In this document: positions 1 to 7,393 of the stretch, piece after piece
How the letters are laid out: each line of letters starts with the position of its first letter
Numbering within the stretch: the stretch's first letter is position 1
Virus record (IMG/VR): IMGVR_UViG_3300048672_000763
Span: 1-32,204 of that record
Origin: a virus
DNA: 32,204 nt
Strand: one strand, 5' to 3'
The notes under the pieces: model-generated
What the model was told of the DNA's origin: nothing
Seen by the model: the letters and a program-made list of their open reading frames with translations, nothing else
Databases searched by the model: none
Translations under genes and position numbers: made by a program

Positions 1-978
1 TACATCACCCCAGTTGCCCGACAGGTTGCCCTTGCTGTATGATGATTCCTGCTGTTCGAAGAAGTTAGAATGGCTAGGTAGTGTAATCATCTCATCAATC
101 CACGGAAGTGGGTTTTTCTTGTGCTTGAATATCCCTTTCAATCCCAATCCGATTAGTCGTCTATCAGCGATATATCGGATATACTTGTGCATATCTGATT
201 TTAGTAGTGGATATCTAAAATCATTTTCATCTACCACCTTATAAGTCAAGTCGATAAACTTATCTTCTAATTCTACCATCCGTTCTGCAATATTGTATAG
301 CTGGGTCTTTAATTCATCTGTCCATATCTCTTTATGTTCTTTGATGAAGGTTCTGAAAAGTTTAGTGACGCCTTCCACATGCATACTCTCGTCGATTATT
401 GACCAAGTCACAATTTTGTTCATTCCAGGCATTAAGTTATTTCTACCGTAATTCAATAACATCGCAAATGAACTGAATAGTTGCATGCCTTCGGTAAATG
501 CCGATACCGCACACATCTGCTGAGCAATCATCTGTCCGGATTCCCCTGATATCTCCGAAAAAAACTCATGCTTGGCAGCCATTTCTTCATACTCCATGAA
601 TTCATTGTACGTGCTTTCAGGAAGACCTAGAGTTTCGATCAGATGGGAATATGCAGCAATGTGGATTGCTTCTCTGGCTGCAAATGAGAGCAGCATCATA
701 CGTACTTCTGGTTGTGGAAATACTGGCAAGTAATTATTGACGTATGCACCTGCTACATCAATATCCCCTTGTGTAAATAGCCTAAAGATTTGTAATAGAA
801 AATTCTTTTGTCCAGGGGTTAAGTCCTTCTTCCAATTGCGCAAGTCTTGCTGCATATCAACTACTGTATGTAGCCAATGAACACTCTCGTGTCGCTGCCA
901 TAACTCAAAGCACCAAGGATAGGAGAAAGGTTTGAATGTGTTGCGTACATCAGTTAAAAGCAATTTAGGTTTCAGCAT
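1..978 (-). CDS. nrdB: Ribonucleotide reductase class I small (beta) subunit, 3' end cut by window
   Basis: This is the radical-generating subunit that works with NrdA to make deoxynucleotides for phage DNA synthesis. The frame is open from an ATG at 978 to the window edge, so 326 residues are visible and the C-terminus is missing. The di-iron ligands can be placed with family spacing: D72, E103, H106, E163, E197 and H200. The radical tyrosine is Y110 in the motif REAIHIAAY. The D72-E103 distance (31) and the E163-E197 distance (34) equal those of E. coli NrdB. An AAGGAT ribosome binding site lies just before the start. It follows nrdA on the same strand after about 25 bases, so the two are probably one operon. 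Confidence 0.95.
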   Translation of the reverse strand, partial: MLKPKLLLTDVRNTFKPFSYPWCFELWQRHESVHWLHTVVDMQQDLRNWKKDLTPGQKNFLLQIFRLFTQGDIDVAGAYVNNYLPVFPQPEVRMMLLSFAAREAIHIAAYSHLIETLGLPESTYNEFMEYEEMAAKHEFFSEISGESGQMIAQQMCAVSAFTEGMQLFSSFAMLLNYGRNNLMPGMNKIVTWSIIDESMHVEGVTKLFRTFIKEHKEIWTDELKTQLYNIAERMVELEDKFIDLTYKVVDENDFRYPLLKSDMHKYIRYIADRRLIGLGLKGIFKHKKNPLPWIDEMITLPSHSNFFEQQESSYSKGNLSGNWGDV

Positions 979-1003
979 ATATCATCCTTGATATGTAAAA
1001 TAA

Positions 1004-2800
1004 TTATTGGCAAGCAACGCACACGTCATCGTTGATGAGGTCCATCATTGATACTTCATCTAGTCGTTCGCGTACTACTTTATCGTTGGTTCTGTCCGCA
1101 TTAGCTGCTTTTTCACTTCTACAGTAATACATAGTCTTCACTCCGCGCTTCCAGGCATGAAAATGTATAGCATGAAGATGCGGGATTGTGATATCTGGTT
1201 TGATGAATGTATTAAACGACTGGCCCTGATCCACTTCTGGTTGTCTATCGGCCACGTGTTCAACGGCCCATAATTGATCAATTTCCGCCGCTGTTTTAAA
1301 TACAAACTGTTCATGTTCCGTAAATTCCACATCCATTCCTTGAATGCTCCCATCTGTTGAGATGATTTTCAGCCAAGTGGCATCGTAATCTAACAATCCC
1401 GTAGAGTGTTTGGTTTGTATCAATTCATCTAAGTATTTGTTCTTTTGTGTGAACGATCCTGACAGTGTATCCTGTCTGAATATATTAGCTCGTAATGGTT
1501 CAATGCTTGGAGATACGTTTCCACAAATCAAAGCATTGGTTGCCGTTGGAGCGATGGCAGTGGTTAGAGCAAATCTTAATCCGGTACCTTGTAGTAATTC
1601 TGGGCTACCTCGTTCTTGACCCAATTCCATATTAGCTCTATTTACCATGGCTTTCATGGTTTTGAAGATTTTAATGTTGTGAGATTTCGCAACTATACTC
1701 TCGAATGGTATGTTATGTTTTTGTAAGTAACTATGAAATCCCATAACACCTAACCCAACACTTCGCTCTTCCACCGCTGATCGTCTAGCTCTATGGATAA
1801 CATCTGGGGCATTATCAATGAAATACTGAAGAACATTGTCCAGAAATTCCATTACATCTCTAAAGAATTGATAATTGTCCTTATATTCATCCCACTTATC
1901 TAAATTAATAGAACTCAAACAACACACAGCAGATACTAAATCATTGGTTCTTTGTAGAATTTCAGAACACAAATTCGACTGAATCACGACATATCCGACA
2001 TCTTTTAGGTGCTGTGGTAATGCGTTGTTGACGGTATCGATCCATAGAATATACGGCTCGCCTCTACCATCCCCTGCTCTAAGAGTTATCAACCGTTCCC
2101 ACAAGTCTCTAGCTCTTACTACTTCGTGTACCAATCCACTAATGGGATCTTTCAGCTCCCAACTATCATCGAAATCTTCATCTTTCATTACTTCTTCGAT
2201 CAGATGCATAAATGCATCTGGTATGCAAACGCCATGGTGTAAATTTAAACACTTCCTACGCTGATCCCCTGTCTCTTTTCTCATTTCTAAAAATTCAATG
2301 ATATCTGGATGACATATATCGAGATACATCGCGTAGCTTCCTCGTCTAGTTGAGCCTTGTTTATATGCTAAACAAGCAGCATCATACACTTTCATGTGAG
2401 GTATAACCCCAACGCTTTTCTCATCTTGTCCGCGGACTCCCCAGTAAACCCCAACGCCGCCCCCCATCATACTCAGCCAATTAGTCTCAGAAAGAGTATT
2501 AACTAGCCCTTCCTTGCTATCAGGGGTACTACATAAAAAGCAACTAATTGGCAGTCCAGCATTACTTCTGCCGAATGACAAAATTGGGGTGGAATATCCA
2601 ATCCAAAAGTCACTAACGTATTGGTACATTCGCTGAGCGTGTGCGATATTCGAACTAAATTTTTCACTCACGTATGCGAATCGCTCTTGGGGACTGGATT
2701 CATCGTTCGTCATATACGAATCTTTTAAACGATCGAGGCTAATTGGGTCGAATCTGGAATCTTTTGATACATCTATTTTGATATTATATTTTGTCGTCAT
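1004..2800 (-). CDS. nrdA: Ribonucleotide reductase class I large (alpha) subunit
   Basis: Catalytic subunit reducing ribonucleoside diphosphates. Visible catalytic features are the N-terminal redox cysteine region (C87/C90), the NLCSEI motif with N276, C278 and E280, the second redox cysteine in CCLSSINL (C293/C294), the loop GNVSPSIEPL, the radical-transfer pair Y558-Y559 in KTMYYCR, and the C-terminal redox pair CVAC (C594, C597). At 598 residues it is much shorter than E. coli NrdA (about 760). The protein starts almost directly in the catalytic region, so the N-terminal ATP-cone is absent and overall activity control by dATP is probably lost. The start is supported by a GGAGG site nine bases upstream. 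It is the first gene of the minus-strand nrdA-nrdB pair. Confidence 0.96.
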   Translation of the reverse strand: MTTKYNIKIDVSKDSRFDPISLDRLKDSYMTNDESSPQERFAYVSEKFSSNIAHAQRMYQYVSDFWIGYSTPILSFGRSNAGLPISCFLCSTPDSKEGLVNTLSETNWLSMMGGGVGVYWGVRGQDEKSVGVIPHMKVYDAACLAYKQGSTRRGSYAMYLDICHPDIIEFLEMRKETGDQRRKCLNLHHGVCIPDAFMHLIEEVMKDEDFDDSWELKDPISGLVHEVVRARDLWERLITLRAGDGRGEPYILWIDTVNNALPQHLKDVGYVVIQSNLCSEILQRTNDLVSAVCCLSSINLDKWDEYKDNYQFFRDVMEFLDNVLQYFIDNAPDVIHRARRSAVEERSVGLGVMGFHSYLQKHNIPFESIVAKSHNIKIFKTMKAMVNRANMELGQERGSPELLQGTGLRFALTTAIAPTATNALICGNVSPSIEPLRANIFRQDTLSGSFTQKNKYLDELIQTKHSTGLLDYDATWLKIISTDGSIQGMDVEFTEHEQFVFKTAAEIDQLWAVEHVADRQPEVDQGQSFNTFIKPDITIPHLHAIHFHAWKRGVKTMYYCRSEKAANADRTNDKVVRERLDEVSMMDLINDDVCVACQ

Positions 2801-2840
2801 GTGGTGACGTCCTCCGTGACATCGTGGAAAAATTTACACT

Positions 2841-2870
2841 ATTATATGATATTCGATTGTTAACAAACAA
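2841..2870 (-). promoter_or_regulatory. Sigma70-like promoter for nrdA-nrdB
   Basis: Read on the minus strand, a TTGTTT -35 (2870-2865) is followed after 18 bases by a perfect TATAAT -10 (2846-2841), about 40 bases before the nrdA start. The -35 lies inside the inverted repeat at 2855-2872, so a bound protein there could block it. Inferred from sequence only. Confidence 0.5.
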
Positions 2871-2878
2871 TCAACAGT
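2855..2878. promoter_or_regulatory. Operator-like inverted repeat, copy 1
   Basis: GATTGTT-AACA-AACAATC is a perfect 7-bp dyad (2855-2872). The wider stretch 2856-2878 matches 4725-4747 at 20 of 23 positions, far beyond what two short intergenic regions should share. In copy 2 the element contains a consensus -35. Here it overlaps the -35 of the nrdA promoter. A shared repressor or activator site is the simplest reading, but the binding protein is unknown. Confidence 0.5.
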
Positions 2879-2905
2879 TGGCAGTGGATATATTTATGAA
2901 ATTTG

Positions 2906-2937
2906 TTGACCTGGACAGGTTTTTAGTATACTATACT
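2906..2937 (+). promoter_or_regulatory. Possible sigma70-like promoter for the gene at 2991
   Basis: TTGACC (2906-2911) is followed by overlapping -10 candidates: TATACT at 2927 (spacing 15), TACTAT at 2929 (spacing 17) and TATACT at 2932 (spacing 20). The -35 match is good, but the spacing to the best -10 boxes is not ideal. It lies about 50-85 bases before the ATG at 2991. Confidence 0.4.
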
Positions 2938-2990
2938 CAACATCTGGTCTTTTATACAGATTTTTTTAATTCATTTCAAGGACGCTAATA

Positions 2991-3272
2991 ATGACAATTG
3001 CAACTACCAACACAAACACTCCAGTTGATGCACAATCCACAAAGGATTATTCAAACAACATTCGGTTTTTAACTTCTATGTTCAATAACGTCACTCAACG
3101 ATTGGGTAGGGCTAATAGAGTTAACGGAGTGCCCAATGCTGCTTACATCGCCCAAACTGAGTTCTCCTATTTGATACACGAAATAACAGCGGGGCCTGCT
3201 TGCTTAGCGCAGCGTAACATTGGAATATGCAACGAATACTTAGATAACTTACTAAGTTCTGTGGATAAATAA
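2991..3272 (+). CDS. Small protein of unknown function
   Basis: A 93-residue soluble protein that I do not recognise. It has no signal peptide or membrane segment. The first 20 residues are rich in Thr and Asn and look disordered; the rest looks mainly helical. An AAGGA site nine bases upstream supports the ATG. It lies between the divergent nrd control region and the replicative helicase on the same strand, so an early, DNA-metabolism-related role is possible, but that is context only. Confidence 0.7.
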   Translation: MTIATTNTNTPVDAQSTKDYSNNIRFLTSMFNNVTQRLGRANRVNGVPNAAYIAQTEFSYLIHEITAGPACLAQRNIGICNEYLDNLLSSVDK

Positions 3273-3279
3273 TCCAACC

Positions 3280-3309
3280 TTGACTTTTACTCGCGATTAG
3301 TAGTACAGT
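3280..3309 (+). promoter_or_regulatory. Possible sigma70-like promoter for the helicase gene
   Basis: TTGACT (3280-3285), 18 bases, then TACAGT (3304-3309), ending about 36 bases before the helicase ATG. Both boxes are imperfect. A T4-late-like GATAAATA also occurs at 3264-3271, overlapping the previous stop codon, but its distance to the gene is unlike the other late boxes. Confidence 0.35.
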
Positions 3310-3345
3310 GATGTCTGTAATTTTTAACTCAAGGAAGAGTATATT

Positions 3346-4662
3346 ATGGCAGACGTCACACCTCGTGCAAAACAACAATTGCTGGTTGAATTTTTATTAT
3401 CGTCATCTGATATTTATTTGGTGTGTAAAAGTATTATACACGCATCCTATTTCCATCCTGATTTAAAGCCATCCATCGAGTTTATCCATTCGTATTATGA
3501 TAATTATAATACGTTGCCCTCTACGTTAGTAATCCAATCCGAAACAAATCAACAATTTAGAAATTTAAAGCCTACTAAAGATGAGGTTTCTTATTGTATC
3601 GATGAAGTGGAATCTTTTTGTAAACAACAAGCACTTGAGCATGCTGTAATTAAAGCATCTACGTTGTTGGGCACGTCCAAATCAAATCAAATCGAAAGCA
3701 TCATTAAAGCTGCTGCTAGTGTGTCGATTAACCGAGATACTGGATCGGACTACTTTGCTAGAGTACAAGAACGGTTAACTTACATGGCAGCGAAACCTCA
3801 ACGCCAATCTACTGGTTGGTCTGATTTAGATGAGGCGTTAGGTGGTGGGGATGCTGAATCGGAATTAATCTTATTCTCTGCTAACTCAGGCGGTGGCAAA
3901 TCAATCACATTGGGAAATTATGCGTTAAATAAGGTTGAATTGGGATGTAATGTATTATATCTAACATTGGAATTGTCGACGGATTTAGTGGAACAGCGGT
4001 TTGATACTATGATTACCGGCATCTCCACAGTAAACTGGGAACCTCACGCGAATGCTATTTATAAAGGAGTTACTGAGTATAGCAGCGGTAAAGGTAGATT
4101 AATAGTAGAGAAAATGCCGACTGGAACCACTGCCAATCAAATCAGAGGGTTATTGAAGGAATTCGAACTGCAACGAGGATATACTCCTGATGTGTTGGTA
4201 GTAGATTACTTGGACTTAATGGGGGCAAATTCTGGTGTGACTAACAGTCCGTTTGAGAAGGATAAAGAAGCAACGGAGCAGCTTAGGGATATTTTGGGCG
4301 ATTATAAGATGAGAGGAGCGACGGCATCGCAACAAAATAGAGATGCGGTAAATGCGCCTGAATTGAATCATAGTCATATTGCTGGTGGTATCAGTAAGGT
4401 GAATACAACGGACTGGTGGTTTTCTATTATTCTTACGCCTCAAATGAAAGCCAGAGGCGAGATTGCGTTTAAGTGTTTAAAATCTAGAAGTAGTGATGCA
4501 GTGGGTCGTCAATTTTTGTTGATGTGGGATAATAATAGATTGCGGATATTGGATCGCGACAAGGGAGGAGATAGGAATAGTGAAGTGCTTAATACACTGA
4601 GTACCAGACAATCGAGAAAGAATGAAGTTGAGTCGGATGTGATGTCGGTATTTGATTTATAA
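3346..4662 (+). CDS. 41: Replicative DNA helicase, DnaB/T4 gp41 family
   Basis: Hexameric helicase that unwinds the phage replication fork. The RecA-like C-terminal domain begins near residue 150 (TGWSDLDEALGGG). It has a Walker A motif ANSGGGKS with K185, a Walker B motif in DVLVVDYLDL (about residues 284-293), and a following polar segment starting SQQNRD that fits helicase motif H4. The N-terminal part (1-140) is helical and poorly conserved, as usual in this family. The length of 438 residues is close to T4 gp41 (475). An AAGGA site lies upstream. No primase gene is next to it here. Confidence 0.9.
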   Translation: MADVTPRAKQQLLVEFLLSSSDIYLVCKSIIHASYFHPDLKPSIEFIHSYYDNYNTLPSTLVIQSETNQQFRNLKPTKDEVSYCIDEVESFCKQQALEHAVIKASTLLGTSKSNQIESIIKAAASVSINRDTGSDYFARVQERLTYMAAKPQRQSTGWSDLDEALGGGDAESELILFSANSGGGKSITLGNYALNKVELGCNVLYLTLELSTDLVEQRFDTMITGISTVNWEPHANAIYKGVTEYSSGKGRLIVEKMPTGTTANQIRGLLKEFELQRGYTPDVLVVDYLDLMGANSGVTNSPFEKDKEATEQLRDILGDYKMRGATASQQNRDAVNAPELNHSHIAGGISKVNTTDWWFSIILTPQMKARGEIAFKCLKSRSSDAVGRQFLLMWDNNRLRILDRDKGGDRNSEVLNTLSTRQSRKNEVESDVMSVFDL

Positions 4663-4723
4663 TGAAGTCATTTATATTATCTAGGCAATAACCCAACTGA
4701 TTTTCATCAATAAATAAAATATC

Positions 4724-4748
4724 CATTGTTGACAAACACTCAACAATG
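4724..4748. promoter_or_regulatory. Operator-like inverted repeat, copy 2, over a -35 box
   Basis: CATTGTTGA (4724-4732), loop CAAACAC, TCAACAATG (4740-4748) is a perfect 9-bp dyad. It contains the TTGACA -35 of the following promoter and fills most of the spacer. It matches the element at 2856-2878 at 20 of 23 bases. The position fits a repressor site that excludes RNA polymerase. Confidence 0.55.
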
Positions 4749-4757
4749 TGTTATACT
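4729..4757 (+). promoter_or_regulatory. Strong sigma70 promoter for the gene at 4790
   Basis: Perfect TTGACA (4729-4734), 17 bases, TATACT (4752-4757). The predicted start near 4764 leaves a 26-base leader before the ATG at 4790. This is the best host-type promoter in the window and is expected to be early. Confidence 0.75.
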
Positions 4758-4789
4758 TAACATTAATTTTTACTTACAGGGATATAAAA

Positions 4790-5062
4790 ATGATTACAAT
4801 TCAACCAACTGAAACTATCACGATTGACGATAAAACCTATGCAGTAGCTGAACAGAGTGATGAAATTCGTCAAATGGTTCAATATTTGGATGATTGGCGC
4901 GAACAAGAAGCAGCAGAAGTGTCTGCTTTGTTGAAAACTCGGTCAGCATTAAAGGAACTACAACAATCATTGTTGCTGCAATTTCAAGTAGAAGCCCAAC
5001 CAGCTGAAGATTCTGGTGAAGCTGTAGCTACCGAAGATGCTTCATTTGTAGAAGTTGAGTAA
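4790..5062 (+). CDS. Small coiled-coil protein, DUF6447-like
   Basis: A 90-residue protein. The N-terminal stretch (TITIDDKTYAV, about residues 8-18) followed by a long charged helix to about residue 62 resembles the small phage family I know as DUF6447, where a short beta hairpin precedes a coiled coil. The last 25 residues are acidic and probably disordered. An upstream ATG at 4748 is rejected because it lies within the promoter, before the predicted transcription start. The chosen ATG follows an AGGGA-like site. Function unknown; the strong early promoter suggests high early expression. Confidence 0.75.
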   Translation: MITIQPTETITIDDKTYAVAEQSDEIRQMVQYLDDWREQEAAEVSALLKTRSALKELQQSLLLQFQVEAQPAEDSGEAVATEDASFVEVE

Positions 5063-5077
5063 TTACTAGGAGCACTT

Positions 5078-5266
5078 ATGGTCCCATATAACGTACGATA
5101 TAAAATAGATGGTGTTGTGGTAGCAGTACATTCATCTTCTACTCCATTGCCATCCAAAGGAGATGCTGTTATATGGGATGGTGTCATCGCCACCAAAGTA
5201 TCAGACATTACATGGCTGTTATCCTCAGATTCGATGATAATTGAAATAACATTATCATTAGATTAA
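5078..5266 (+). CDS. Small protein of unknown function
   Basis: A 62-residue protein, predicted to be mostly beta strands, with no signal peptide or cysteines. It has a clear AGGAG site six bases before the ATG and follows the previous gene after 15 bases, so they are probably co-transcribed. I do not recognise it. Confidence 0.65.
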   Translation: MVPYNVRYKIDGVVVAVHSSSTPLPSKGDAVIWDGVIATKVSDITWLLSSDSMIIEITLSLD

Positions 5267-5277
5267 TAACCTAAAGG

Positions 5278-5313
5278 CTCTGTTATTAATAAATAATACT
5301 ATTAATAACAGAG
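5278..5313 (+). promoter_or_regulatory. 14-bp hairpin enclosing a late-promoter box, before the gene at 5325
   Basis: CTCTGTTATTAATA (5278-5291) pairs perfectly with 5300-5313 across an 8-base loop. The T4-late-like box AATAAATA (5288-5295) lies in the 5' arm and loop. With T4 geometry (box at -13 to -6) the start would be near 5301, so late RNA would contain only the 3' arm, while read-through RNA from upstream would form the full hairpin ending 11 bases before the ATG. No U-run follows, so a terminator is unlikely. Confidence 0.55.
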
Positions 5314-5324
5314 ATTCCGATATT

Positions 5325-6467
5325 ATGGACCTATTTAAAAAAATAAACGCTCTTAGTTTATCCCCTGCTGCTCCTGTCGTTATTGAGGAAGACGGTGCAG
5401 TTACATCTACAGCATCTATCAGTAGTGTCGCTTTCCCGTTAATAGCGTCTGTGATTAAGCGCACCACAAATCCCATTCGAATTAAAAAAATTCCAATTGT
5501 TCAGTATAGCAATAGTGGAGTTGGCAATTTATCGCTCCATCGGAAGGTTATTGAAAGTTTTGACACCAACCCTAGTGAGACTGATAGTACTGGACTCATC
5601 GCAAAATTGCGTGGCGTCTCAAATAGAGAGCGAGTAGATGATAGAGATACTGTTACATTTGGTATCACTGATGAAAAAGACAATATTATCAAAGTTACTG
5701 TATCCGCAGATCAAAGTGAAGCATTCGAACGAGAACTGCAATCATTATTGACTGACGAAACGACTGCGGTTGATATTGGAGAGCTCTTATTTTCACTGAA
5801 GGATCGGTATCACATTATAGGGGTAGATGGTAATGTTGAAGAAGAGGAAGAAGAAGACCCAACTACTATGTCCAGTGAACAACAAGATCAACAACCGCCC
5901 GCTGAAGGTGAGATGGACATGGGTGGTGAAGGAGATCCTGGAGTGATGCCTCCTGCAGAAGACACATCATCCGTTGCATCGTTGATGACACAAGTGATTG
6001 ATATGATGAAAGCGGATGCGGATGCCCGTAAAGCAGAGGCCCAAGCGAAAGAGGCTGAAGCCAAAACCAGACAGGCAGATTCTGCGAAATCTAATGCGAT
6101 GGCTCGCGTTAAACAAGAAGAGCAGTTGTTGGATATGGAAGCTCATAATAAACAACAAAAAGAAATGGATAAGGAAACAAAACGATTGGCTCAATTGGCC
6201 AAGTGGAAACATGACTTGCCGGCATCCAAGGAAAACGAACGTCCTGCAATGGCTCCTAATTTTGGTTTTGTCCCTGGGCCTGAAAATGATGAATATCAGC
6301 AGACTACTCAGCAGGAAGTTCCATCTGAGGAAAATGAGGAGCGAACTAATAAAATATCTGTAACCCCAAAATTATCGTTGCAACAAGCGGTACGAGCAGC
6401 AATGGACAGAAAACCGGATGCATCTGATATTGCAAAATTTATATCAAATCGTACTGGTCACTCTTAA
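5325..6467 (+). CDS. Acidic coiled-coil protein, possible head-assembly (core/scaffold-like) protein
   Basis: A 380-residue protein without a recognised enzyme domain. Residues 105-170 hold a conserved-looking block (TVTFGITDEKDNIIKVTV, then ELLFSLKDRY) of a type I recall in unnamed proteins of marine T4-like phages. Residues 171-215 are acidic with a run of Glu and then Pro and Gly. Residues 220-300 form a long Ala, Lys and Glu-rich helix, very likely a coiled coil. The end (about 350-380) is again helical. Composition and the late-type promoter fit a scaffold or core protein, and a protease-like gene follows, but this is inference; it could be another virion-assembly protein. Confidence 0.75.
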   Translation: MDLFKKINALSLSPAAPVVIEEDGAVTSTASISSVAFPLIASVIKRTTNPIRIKKIPIVQYSNSGVGNLSLHRKVIESFDTNPSETDSTGLIAKLRGVSNRERVDDRDTVTFGITDEKDNIIKVTVSADQSEAFERELQSLLTDETTAVDIGELLFSLKDRYHIIGVDGNVEEEEEEDPTTMSSEQQDQQPPAEGEMDMGGEGDPGVMPPAEDTSSVASLMTQVIDMMKADADARKAEAQAKEAEAKTRQADSAKSNAMARVKQEEQLLDMEAHNKQQKEMDKETKRLAQLAKWKHDLPASKENERPAMAPNFGFVPGPENDEYQQTTQQEVPSEENEERTNKISVTPKLSLQQAVRAAMDRKPDASDIAKFISNRTGHS

Positions 6468-6475
6468 TATAAATA
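6468..6475 (+). promoter_or_regulatory. T4-type late promoter box for the gene at 6501
   Basis: Exact match to the T4 late consensus TATAAATA, directly after the stop codon of the previous gene and 25 bases before the next ATG. Predicted start near 6481. Confidence 0.6.
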
Positions 6476-6500
6476 CTACATTAGATTGGACTAACCTAAA

Positions 6501-6746
6501 ATGAAATTGGATGATTGTATTGTTATAGAGAATGTGGATAATTCCGCTAAGATATCGGAAGTGCAGATGCAGATAGCGCAGATTGATACACAAATCGCTC
6601 AGCGCGTTGGACCATTAAACACAAGAAAGCTCCAACTCCAACGTCAGTTAGCCACGCTAATGAAGCAACAACCGCAACAGCAACAAGCAACGCAGAATCC
6701 AGCCGCGCCTGTTGCTGGAGCGCCGCTGAATGGGGGACGAGTATAA
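6501..6746 (+). CDS. Short coiled-coil protein
   Basis: An 81-residue protein with one long helix (about residues 16-55, Gln and Leu-rich, likely coiled coil) and a disordered tail rich in Gln, Pro and Ala. Its stop codon overlaps the next ATG by one base (TAATG), so translation is probably coupled to the protease-like gene. It has its own late-type box. Function unknown; a small head-assembly or chaperone-like partner of its neighbours is conceivable. Confidence 0.7.
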   Translation: MKLDDCIVIENVDNSAKISEVQMQIAQIDTQIAQRVGPLNTRKLQLQRQLATLMKQQPQQQQATQNPAAPVAGAPLNGGRV

Positions 6747-7390
6747 TGGATAAGCCAATCATAGGGAATACTGTAGATGTGACATTTGACTTATTTAACA
6801 AATCTGTATCCAGCAAAGTAGATACAGGAGCCACTACTTGTTCACTACATGCGACTGACATTCAGGCAACCGGCGATAAGGTGTCTTTCAAGTGTCCAGC
6901 TTTGTCTGAACAAACAATTACTATGGATGTATCTTCATCTCAGCAAATCACATCAGCAGATGGGGGAAGTAATGTCCGTCCTGCTGTTACAATGAATATT
7001 ACCATATCTAATATTGCTATGCAGGTTCTATTTAATTTGAACGATCGAAGTAATATGGATTTTCCAGTATTAATCGGTCAAAATGCATTACAAGATGGAA
7101 ATTTTGTTATTGATGTTAGCGTAGGAGGAGAAGAACACGCAGATGGCGCGACATCCAATGAGCAACCACTCGATAACAAATTACAAGAAGCTCTCGTAAT
7201 ATTACGAGACAACAACATTAATATACACGATGTTGTTAGTTTTGCAATAAACGCCCCTGCACACGTGTTGGGCAATCCAGAGGAGTACACACCCATTGCA
7301 GAGGCAGTGGTTACGATATTAACTCACAAACTTCCCTTCGCGGACTTAATAACTGCGTTGGATCGCCCTAAATTATACCTATCAAAATAA
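6746..7390 (+). CDS. Retropepsin-like aspartic protease-fold protein
   Basis: A 214-residue protein with the hallmark VDTGAT (D26) near the N-terminus. After a beta-rich stretch comes FPVLIGQNALQDGNFVIDV (about residues 110-128), the usual closing strand motif of the retropepsin-like family that includes proteins once named ATP-dependent zinc proteases. Such enzymes act as dimers, each chain giving one catalytic Asp. Residues 145-214 are an extra helical C-terminal part. Similar proteins occur in marine T4-like phages without assigned function. It follows two possible assembly genes, so a maturation-protease role is possible but unproven. The start overlaps the preceding stop and has a GGGGGA site. 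Confidence 0.75.
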   Translation: MDKPIIGNTVDVTFDLFNKSVSSKVDTGATTCSLHATDIQATGDKVSFKCPALSEQTITMDVSSSQQITSADGGSNVRPAVTMNITISNIAMQVLFNLNDRSNMDFPVLIGQNALQDGNFVIDVSVGGEEHADGATSNEQPLDNKLQEALVILRDNNINIHDVVSFAINAPAHVLGNPEEYTPIAEAVVTILTHKLPFADLITALDRPKLYLSK

Positions 7391-7393
7391 CTT

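Noticed and set aside
14-244. Open frame on the plus strand at the window start
   Set aside because: It is antisense to nrdB, whose frame shows all di-iron ligands; no ribosome site or family signal.
2855-2880. NrdR box upstream of nrdA
   Set aside because: The dyad GATTGTT...AACAATC lacks the NrdR consensus, and a similar element occurs before an unrelated gene.
3264-3271. Late-like box GATAAATA before the helicase
   Set aside because: It lies about 75 bases from the ATG and overlaps a stop codon; a few such 7-mers are expected by chance in AT-rich gaps. The same applies to AATAAATA at 4709-4716.
4748-4789. Upstream ATG for the gene at 4790
   Set aside because: It overlaps the inverted repeat and -10 and would lie before the predicted transcription start.
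5820-5860. Repeat-like GAAGAGGAAGAAGAA tract
   Set aside because: It is simply the run of Glu codons in the acidic segment of the 5325 gene, not an independent repeat.
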